Part shown: positions 1 through 5,771 of the stretch, one piece after another
Layout of the letters: the number at the start of each line of letters is the position of its first letter
How positions within the stretch are numbered: position 1 is the first letter of the stretch
Origin: Colivivens sp964452915
Lineage (GTDB): Bacteria > Bacteroidota > Bacteroidia > Bacteroidales > Bacteroidaceae
Direction: 5' to 3'
DNA length: 64,000 nt
Assembly: GCA_964452915.1 (NCBI GenBank)
Contig: CAYVNW010000005.1
Coordinates: 1-64,000, forward strand
Notes under the pieces: model-generated
Databases searched by the model: none
Told to the model about the DNA's origin: nothing
What the model saw: the letters and a program-made list of their open reading frames with translations, nothing else
Position numbers and translations under genes: made by a program

Positions 1-82
1 TGTATTATCGTCTTGTAAATATCGTGTCCGACCAACGAGAAAAGCGGAAGAACCACTTATAATACGCGTATATACAATAGAA

Positions 83-1549
83 ATGAAACAGAAGCTTTTT
101 GGGTTTGACCTTACACTTTGTTCTTTGTGGGCGATAATAGTCTTATACCATTATCCAGGGACATTGTCGGTTCATGCGGTGTTTGCTATCCTGGCTGTGG
201 TAGCGCGAATATTGGCGTCCTTTTCTTTGTATCGTAATGATAGAAAGTCTTGGCTGTCTATTGTATTGTTTTTCGCCTTGTCGGTATTCTCGATGGTGAC
301 AGGCGAAATCGGGTTGGGCATTCGTGATTTGGCAACCTACCCATACGTTGTGCTTGGTGTGGATTACGACAGGCAGACGTTGGTGTTGACAGGTTGTGTC
401 TTTGCAGCATGGCTTTGGCTGTTTCCTGTCGTAACGTACATTGTCGGCTTGTGCCGGAAAAGGATGAGGATGACAATGACATGGCAAGAGGCTTTAGGCT
501 CTTTGTTGTGGAAGGACCACAGGGCACGGACTTATTTTGCGCTTATGCTTGTGGCTGTTGGAGCTTTCTATGCAGGGCTTGCTATGAGAAACTTTATAAA
601 CGGATTCGCCTGTCTTGTAGCACCAACATTGAGTTATTGGATTTTGTTGCGGTATTATAAGATTCCTTCCAGCAAGCTGTGGCTTATGGTGGTCGGAATG
701 TTGCTGTTCTTCTATGCCCAACCGCTTGCCGGCTTGTGGCGTATAGCGATGCTTGCCGTCAGTTTCGCTATAGTAGCATATATGTGTGGTCGGTTTTACC
801 GCATAAAACGCCTCTTGGCACTGTCGTTGATAGCTACCTTGTACTTGGGCATATTGCTTCCGAGTCTGGCTATTGGATACAATCAATATACATGCATTAA
901 TTATGGCCGTAGCCGCAGGGGAAACGTAGACACATACCAAGGAATATTCTTTATCAAAGATCCGAATTCTGGTGAAGTGGGTTTGCGCGACAGGTATGGA
1001 TTGTTTGTGAAGCCAGAGTATGAGTATATTGACTGTCATGGTCGTGATTCTTTTTTCGGTATAACGGACTTGGAATTGCATAAGAATGGTTATTACCTTA
1101 TATATAATATATGGGATAATGCAATAAGTCAGGACGATGCAATCGACCACGAGTTGCAAGACAGCACCTGCAGCATCCTTTACGATCATATCGACAACTT
1201 TGGGTATGATTATTATGACCGCCTGGATTTGCAAGTCAAGGACTATGCTACGGGAGAGGTCATTGTGGAAGTGAATATGGGGAAAACAGGTGACTCACCA
1301 CATTATTATGACTCGCCAATGCACTTGCCTTCTGATACCACGGTTTTGGCAGATGGCGAATTTGTGAGCGATACACTGGTATATTACGGTACTTGGTCTG
1401 TTCTTCATTATTCCTACGATGTGAAGAGGGACAGTGTGGCACTATATAATATTGATATAAAATCGGCAAGAGATAAAATGCCGGCGCATGAGGAACTGAG
1501 CGGGCTTGCAGTGCGCATGGCAAGGTTGCTGAATGGTGAGAATGAATAA
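83..1549 (+). CDS. Polytopic membrane protein with soluble C-terminal domain, function unknown
   Basis: I do not recognise the family. The 488-residue product has about eight hydrophobic segments between residues 10 and 265, then a soluble tail of some 210 residues rich in Asp and Tyr. A stretch near residue 305 (RDRYGLFVKPEYEYID) resembles a single WG-type repeat (x-G-x-Y/F-x(2-4)-P-x-Y-x-x-I), a module found in many secreted or surface Bacteroidetes proteins; that resemblance is an inference from one copy. It probably sits in the inner membrane with the tail outside the bilayer. The first 82 bases of the window hold no gene I can identify. Downstream genes follow on the same strand with gaps of 77 and 11 bases, so a loose operon is possible. 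Confidence 0.75.
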   Translation: MKQKLFGFDLTLCSLWAIIVLYHYPGTLSVHAVFAILAVVARILASFSLYRNDRKSWLSIVLFFALSVFSMVTGEIGLGIRDLATYPYVVLGVDYDRQTLVLTGCVFAAWLWLFPVVTYIVGLCRKRMRMTMTWQEALGSLLWKDHRARTYFALMLVAVGAFYAGLAMRNFINGFACLVAPTLSYWILLRYYKIPSSKLWLMVVGMLLFFYAQPLAGLWRIAMLAVSFAIVAYMCGRFYRIKRLLALSLIATLYLGILLPSLAIGYNQYTCINYGRSRRGNVDTYQGIFFIKDPNSGEVGLRDRYGLFVKPEYEYIDCHGRDSFFGITDLELHKNGYYLIYNIWDNAISQDDAIDHELQDSTCSILYDHIDNFGYDYYDRLDLQVKDYATGEVIVEVNMGKTGDSPHYYDSPMHLPSDTTVLADGEFVSDTLVYYGTWSVLHYSYDVKRDSVALYNIDIKSARDKMPAHEELSGLAVRMARLLNGENE

Positions 1550-1626
1550 TTTGTGACTCCTTGTGGCCTTTTTCTCGCAAAACATTTGGAGAACTCGAAT
1601 CGAGTCGCTACTTTTGTAATATAAAT

Positions 1627-2016
1627 ATGAAGGCTATGAACAACAATCATGCAACAGGTGTGTACAGGATCATATTGGTAATTTCGCTGTTGTTTAGTGG
1701 AATGACTGTATATGCCCAGAGTGACTACTACATGCGTCAGGCGAAGGATTATCAACGGGAGGCTGAGTACTATACGAAGCAGGCCCAAGGTTATGACAAA
1801 GATGCCGACTACTATAACCGCCAGGCTCAAGGCTACTTGCGGGAAGCGAGTTATTACTCGAAGCAAAAGAAGTATGACAGGGTGAAGTCTTATCAGCAAA
1901 AGGCAAGGAACGCTACGCAACGGGCAGAGTCGTATACACGTAAGGCGAATGCCGCACGCGACAAGGCGCGTTCGTATATGAGAAAGGCTGAAGCTGCATT
2001 GAGGAAGGCAAAGTAA
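1627..2016 (+). CDS. Secreted Tyr/Gln/Ala repeat protein, helical
   Basis: Small secreted protein of unknown function, 129 residues from the chosen ATG. The N-terminus is a signal peptide (hydrophobic LVISLLFSGM followed by VYAQ, cut near residue 24). The mature part is almost entirely tandem copies of an 11-13 residue unit of the form YYxxQAxxYxxEA, changing to Lys/Arg-rich units (QKARNATQ, RKANAARD, RKAEAALRKAK) at the end. The spacing of Tyr and Ala suggests a long amphipathic helix or coiled coil. A 22-codon upstream extension is possible but would put the signal peptide inside the protein, so the ATG at 1627 is preferred. It lies 11 bases before the Nudix gene. Confidence 0.75.
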   Translation: MKAMNNNHATGVYRIILVISLLFSGMTVYAQSDYYMRQAKDYQREAEYYTKQAQGYDKDADYYNRQAQGYLREASYYSKQKKYDRVKSYQQKARNATQRAESYTRKANAARDKARSYMRKAEAALRKAK

Positions 2017-2027
2017 GATTATATATT

Positions 2028-2534
2028 ATGGGAGCAGTAAAAGGAACTTATACGTATGATTACCCACGTCCTGCCGTGACGACTGATTGTGTGATATTCG
2101 GATACGATGATAAAGGAGGGTTATCAGTGTTGTTGGTTGAGCGTGGTAATGAGCCGTACAAAGGTTGCTGGGCATTTCCTGGTGGATTCCTCGAAATGGA
2201 TGAGACGACAGAAGAGTGTGCTTTGCGTGAACTCAAGGAAGAAACAGAATTTGATGTCGGGAAAGACCTGTTAGAGCAGCTGGGCTGTTTCTCTGAAGTG
2301 GACAGAGACCCGCGCGGACGCGTGATTACGATCGCATATTATGCTTTAGTGCGCAAAGGAGACGTAAAAGGAGGAGATGATGCACGAAAGGCACAATGGT
2401 TTCCTGTGGGTGATACCCCGCCATTAGCATTTGACCATGAAGAAATCCTGCGGGAGGCATGCGGGCGTTTAATGAAAAGAATAAAGTCGGACGAGCGAGG
2501 CTTGCACCTTCACTTGACAACCATACCGAAGTAG
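2028..2534 (+). CDS. Nudix hydrolase
   Basis: Hydrolase of nucleoside diphosphate derivatives linked to another moiety; the exact substrate cannot be read from sequence. The Nudix box is complete around residues 49-71: GGFLEMDE, then ECALRELKEET, giving the G-x5-E-x7-R-E-x-x-E-E spacing that binds the metal-pyrophosphate. The N-terminal YDYPRPAVTTDCVIF and the length of 168 residues fit the small single-domain cytosolic Nudix proteins with an ADP-ribose-pyrophosphatase-like N-terminus. It ends with TAG. It follows the repeat protein by 11 bases, which suggests co-transcription but no shared role. Confidence 0.88.
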   Translation: MGAVKGTYTYDYPRPAVTTDCVIFGYDDKGGLSVLLVERGNEPYKGCWAFPGGFLEMDETTEECALRELKEETEFDVGKDLLEQLGCFSEVDRDPRGRVITIAYYALVRKGDVKGGDDARKAQWFPVGDTPPLAFDHEEILREACGRLMKRIKSDERGLHLHLTTIPK

Positions 2535-2717
2535 GGCCGGCTGTTATCGTTAACGGAAAAAGAACGAAACGGAAAGTCGTAAAATAATTTGTGGATATAA
2601 AAATATTTGCTTTACTTTGTATTTGATTAGATAATCTAATTCGATGCTTGACTTTGAAGAAAGTGGCAAAGGAGTTTTACCTTTCTATTAAGAATCATTA
2701 TAAACGCTGTATGTTGT

Positions 2718-2999
2718 ATGGGAAATCGTAAGAACTGGATGGACTCTGAAGAAAAGGAACGGGAGAAGATGGCACGCAGGATGGAACTCTGTATTGCAAT
2801 TGTCTTGTTACTTGTTTTGCTGTGCACTGCAAACTTGATTGACTACTGTACCCCCCCCCACCTTAATATGCTGATAAATAAAGACGCAAATAAGCCAGTG
2901 CCTTATCAGCATATAATACTTTCACAATGGAAGCGATGTGATACTGCCAATACAGAATGGCAAACGATCCTCACGGACTGTTTGCCAAAGATTGATTAA
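2718..2999 (+). CDS. Small single-pass membrane protein with C9 tract
   Basis: Not a family I recognise. The 93-residue product has a charged N-terminus (MDSEEKEREK), one membrane segment (about residues 25-42, IAIVLLLVLLC) and a short outer or periplasmic domain with three Cys. A run of nine C residues at 2851-2859 encodes Thr-Pro-Pro in the reading frame; gain or loss of one C leads to an early stop within about five codons, so the tract could switch the gene off. The gene stands alone, 183 bases after the Nudix gene. Its short length and lack of recognised homologues keep confidence moderate. Confidence 0.5.
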   Translation: MGNRKNWMDSEEKEREKMARRMELCIAIVLLLVLLCTANLIDYCTPPHLNMLINKDANKPVPYQHIILSQWKRCDTANTEWQTILTDCLPKID

Positions 3000-3163
3000 T
3001 TCTTATTACTAACTATTTTATTTGGATGAAAGCATTACGAGATATGCGTGATTACCACAATCGCTTCCATTTATAAAATTATTTTTTTGATACATGCCTG
3101 TTGGCACTTGTTATAAGGGCATCAGCCTGTTTGTTTGGATTCATACCATACACATCATATATA

Positions 3164-3733
3164 TCATTGTTGGCGGAACATAATTGGGATTGTCATCTGT
3201 ACATTGACATTTTTCCCTCGCTACTTGCCAGGAGTCCACTTTGGCATACTGTTGATAACTCTAAGAGCTTCTTTGTCGATTGCTTGTGCGGCAGCTTCGA
3301 GTTTCTTGTCTTGTTGATCGTATGCAGCTTGCTCTTCTGAGTTCTTGGCAACAACGTCTACCGCATCGTCGGCTGTGCCAACTTTCATGTGGTTCTTTAT
3401 TTCAGCCTTGCCGATGGAACCGTCCTTGTAGACAACGAAACTTATGATTACCCGTGCTTGTGTTCCTACGGCTTGTGCCTCTGCAGGGTAATGGATGTTT
3501 TCAGCTAACCACTTTTGCAAAGCTGCAAATCCGCCTTTGAATGTCGGCATTTGCTCTGCGACCAAGAAGACCATGGTGTCGTTTGGCTGGTCCAACGACG
3601 CTACAGGTGCTGTTTGAGCATCTTTCATGTTCGACACTTTCTTAACAGGATTGCTTTCTGTGGCCTGTTCAGATTTTTCAGTAAGTCCGGTAGTGGCGAG
3701 TGCGCCGATTGCCACTGCCATCATCGGGAGTAA
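3164..3733 (-). pseudogene. TonB C-terminal part of an M56-TonB protein, separated by in-frame TAG codons
   Basis: This is the C-terminal half of an M56/TonB signalling protein. After the TAG that ends the metallopeptidase part (3734-3736) the same frame continues with LLPMMAVAIGAL, which is how M56-TonB fusions usually read (KALLLLP). The TonB_C domain is clear: PTFKGGFAALQKWLAENI, HYPAEAQ, ARVIISFVVYKDGSI. A second in-frame TAG at 3221-3223 follows MPKWTPGK, and the frame then reads RGKNVNVQMTIPIMFR, the normal end of the domain, to a TGA at 3164. The longest stop-free piece with a start codon is 3221-3724. No frameshift is needed anywhere. It is either a recent pseudogene, a readthrough gene, or base-call errors. 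Confidence 0.8.
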
Positions 3734-4582
3734 CTACAAAGCTTTTGCACGGCTCCACTTGTTGGAATTCTTTTTCATCATCATAGTGAATCTGTTTTTA
3801 AGTAAGTTATAATTAAAACCATTGGCAAGTGTGTAGGCACTGTTGCTGATGGCTTTTTTTATCAACAAAAGTTGGTAGTTCTTTGCTGTGATACCTGATC
3901 GCAACACCGCATCATCGGCTTCATACTCATGAACCATTTTTAGGGATGCATCGAGTAGCCATACGCAAGGGTTGAACCATTGTACGACTTCCATAAGGGC
4001 GACAGCGAGGTTGTCCCATGAATGGTGCTTACGGATATGCGCCATTTCGTGGGTCATCACAGCCGGATTGTTAGCGTAGTCATCTTCTGAAATGACAATG
4101 CAGTTCATCCAACTGAAGGGGTTTACCTTGTCAGCGTGGCAGTACACGTTTGCACCACCTTCCTTGCTGGTCCAAAGGCAGCCGGTGCGTATAAAGCGGT
4201 TCAGCCGGAATAATTGTATCAGCTTTACCATAAGGCAGACTATAGCACCGAGGAAATAAACGGCAACTATGAAATCGGTCCATGAGAAGGTTCCGGAAGC
4301 GTGTAATTCTGCCGCGTCGGTAGTTTCAGCGGATTGGCGGACTAACACCGGCAGTCCTACTTCCACTACCGCATGTTCTGCTTTGCTCAAACTCTCTAAT
4401 GCAGGATTGAAAAACAGTGTATTGTCTATGAAAGGAATCACGGCGGACAGTAAGACAACTACGAGCAGGACTCCACGATTAAGCGAATAGAAAGTATCCT
4501 TGCGCATTAGCAGGGCGTATGGCAGATATAGCAACGTCAGGCATATTGCCGATTTGACCGCATATATAAATAAGGTACCCAT
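3734..4582 (-). CDS. M56 family (BlaR1/MecR1-like) metallopeptidase, TonB part cut off by TAG
   Basis: Membrane zinc metallopeptidase that normally senses a signal and inactivates a BlaI-type repressor. The 282 residues carry several membrane segments (about residues 5-22, 35-50, 95-115), the cytoplasmic HExxH motif as THEMAHIRKHH near residue 178, and the downstream HEYEADD glutamate ligand. The open frame stops at TAG directly after NKWSRAKAL, where homologues continue into a periplasmic TonB-like domain; that domain is present in the same frame downstream. The start lies 15 bases after the BlaI-type gene, so the two form the usual repressor-sensor operon. The peptidase domain itself looks intact. 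Confidence 0.85.
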   Translation of the reverse strand: MGTLFIYAVKSAICLTLLYLPYALLMRKDTFYSLNRGVLLVVVLLSAVIPFIDNTLFFNPALESLSKAEHAVVEVGLPVLVRQSAETTDAAELHASGTFSWTDFIVAVYFLGAIVCLMVKLIQLFRLNRFIRTGCLWTSKEGGANVYCHADKVNPFSWMNCIVISEDDYANNPAVMTHEMAHIRKHHSWDNLAVALMEVVQWFNPCVWLLDASLKMVHEYEADDAVLRSGITAKNYQLLLIKKAISNSAYTLANGFNYNLLKNRFTMMMKKNSNKWSRAKAL

Positions 4583-4597
4583 AGCTTTTTGCTTGAA

Positions 4598-4984
4598 TCA
4601 GTTGTCATTATCTTTTACCATGTCCAAAAGGCTTTCAATCTCCTCTTTGCTGAGCTTCTCATTCTTGACAAAGAAACTGATTAGTGATGACGCACTGCCT
4701 CCGAAGAAGCTGTTCTTCACATCGTGCATGACGCGACTTGTGTACTCCTTCCTGGAGATCACAGGGAAATACAGATACTGTTTGCCCTGTCCTTTCTTGA
4801 AATCAACGAATCCTTTAGTTGTAAGAATCTTCAAGAAAGTGGAAATAGTAGTATATGCCGGTTTGGGTTCATCGTACTGGCTGACCAGCTCATGAACATC
4901 ACATGCCTTACCTTTTGCCCATAAGATGTTCATTACTTGCATCTCGGATTTTGTCAGCGTGTAATTCTTCTCTTTTGTCATCAT
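4598..4984 (-). CDS. BlaI/MecI/CopY family transcriptional repressor
   Basis: Winged-helix repressor of the penicillinase-repressor family, 128 residues from the chosen start. The DNA-binding domain is recognisable by LTKSEMQVMNILWAKG, then AYTTISTFLKILTTKGFV and the GKQYLYFPVISRKEY wing; the C-terminal third (SASSLISFFVKNEKLS) is the dimerisation helix pair. A longer frame begins at 5014, but a good -7 box (TAGATTTG, minus strand) lies at 5012-5019, so translation must begin inside the transcript, at the ATG pair 4984/4981. It precedes the M56 gene by 15 bases. It probably represses its own promoter, whose region holds several AACTAAAA/TTAGTT elements. Confidence 0.9.
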   Translation of the reverse strand: MMTKEKNYTLTKSEMQVMNILWAKGKACDVHELVSQYDEPKPAYTTISTFLKILTTKGFVDFKKGQGKQYLYFPVISRKEYTSRVMHDVKNSFFGGSASSLISFFVKNEKLSKEEIESLLDMVKDNDN

Positions 4985-5011
4985 AGTCGTTTGTTCTTTT
5001 GATTTACGCTG

Positions 5012-5019
5012 CAAATCTA
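5012..5019 (-). promoter_or_regulatory. -7 box of the blaI-M56 operon with overlapping candidate operator
   Basis: On the minus strand TAGATTTG matches TAnnTTTG. Just upstream (5020-5048 on the plus strand) two AACTAAAA elements 15-16 bases apart, and further up TTAGTTG and TTAGTTA at about 5092-5121, give direct and inverted copies that are candidate BlaI-type binding sites. The operator assignment is inference. Confidence 0.5.
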
Positions 5020-5214
5020 CAACTAAAAACTTAGATAACTAAAACTTTAGAGAGGAAAAAGTCATGAGGCATGTGTTTTTTAACGCCGTTTATTAGTTGT
5101 CTAACGTGTTTTATTAGTTATAGGTGTGGCCCCGCCTCGCATGCAGTGGCATGATGATGCGTGGTTACGTAAGCGGTGAGTCTGCCGGACTCATGGCATG
5201 ACTGCCTGTGCAAT

Positions 5215-5266
5215 GAAAGAGGGTGTATCATAATCTGTTTTATGGTACATCCTCTTTCTCTTTTTA
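5215..5266 (+). terminator. Long hairpin with T-run in the 5.0-5.46 kb gene-free stretch
   Basis: A 19-bp stem with two G-T wobbles (GAAAGAGG arm at 5215, CCTCTTTC arm ending 5258) is followed by CTCTTTTT on the plus strand. No plus-strand gene ends here, so it may be an intergenic repeat hairpin rather than a functional terminator. The rest of 5050-5393 shows no gene. Confidence 0.45.
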
Positions 5267-5393
5267 AGTTTGAATCAAAAAGCTGACTTAATTACCCTTC
5301 GAGGCTCATCAAGTTATTGCCCAAAGTTCATCAAGTTATCAATCAAAATAAGTTTGTTGATTGCTTTAGTCCACAGTGTCATTCCGACTATTG

Positions 5394-5430
5394 TAAAAAA
5401 GAGGGCGCATCGGAATTTTGATGCACCCTC
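5394..5430 (-). terminator. Terminator of the GlsB/YeaQ-like gene
   Basis: The arms GAGGGCGCATC and GATGCACCCTC (5401-5430) form a hairpin; on the minus strand it is followed by TTTTTT (5394-5400). It lies 33 bases downstream of the minus-strand gene ending at 5463. Confidence 0.75.
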
Positions 5431-5462
5431 ATAATCTACATACGACTATTTAAGCCGGATTG

Positions 5463-5708
5463 TTATTTACCCGTGATGAGGTTCCATACCCAGAGAAGTA
5501 TGACCGCACCAACGATTCCTGTTCCGAGCTGTCCCCAGAAGCCGCCCCATTCGATGCCGAACCATCCGAGTACGTTGCCGCCAATGAATCCTCCAATCAC
5601 ACCGATGATGATGTTCCACAGGCAGCCTCCTTTTTCTTTCTTCACAAATAAGCCCGACAGCCAACCGGCAAGGGCTCCAATAACTATTGTTCCTATAATT
5701 CCTCCCAT
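5463..5708 (-). CDS. GlsB/YeaQ/YmgE family stress-response membrane protein
   Basis: Small inner-membrane protein of the transglycosylase-associated family. The 81 residues show the family pattern: GGIIGTIVIGALAGWLSGL, a short cytosolic turn with KKEKGG, then a Gly-rich membrane segment (IIGVIGGFIGGNVLGWFGI) and a final WGQLGTGIVGAVILLWVW segment. About three membrane helices. Members are commonly stress-induced, with no established biochemical activity. It is a single gene followed by its own hairpin terminator. No start ambiguity: the ATG at 5708 gives the full family length. Confidence 0.88.
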   Translation of the reverse strand: MGGIIGTIVIGALAGWLSGLFVKKEKGGCLWNIIIGVIGGFIGGNVLGWFGIEWGGFWGQLGTGIVGAVILLWVWNLITGK

Positions 5709-5771
5709 GATCTTTTGATGTATGTATTGTTTTAAATGAACGTGATACTTTATATTCTTAAATGACAGATC

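Noticed and set aside
3000..3163. Short plus-strand frames after the small membrane protein
   Set aside because: No promoter or composition signal, and they run into the antisense of the TonB domain.
3221..3736. Selenocysteine or frameshift explanation for the split M56-TonB gene
   Set aside because: The codons are TAG, not TGA, and the frame is unchanged across both, so neither explanation fits.
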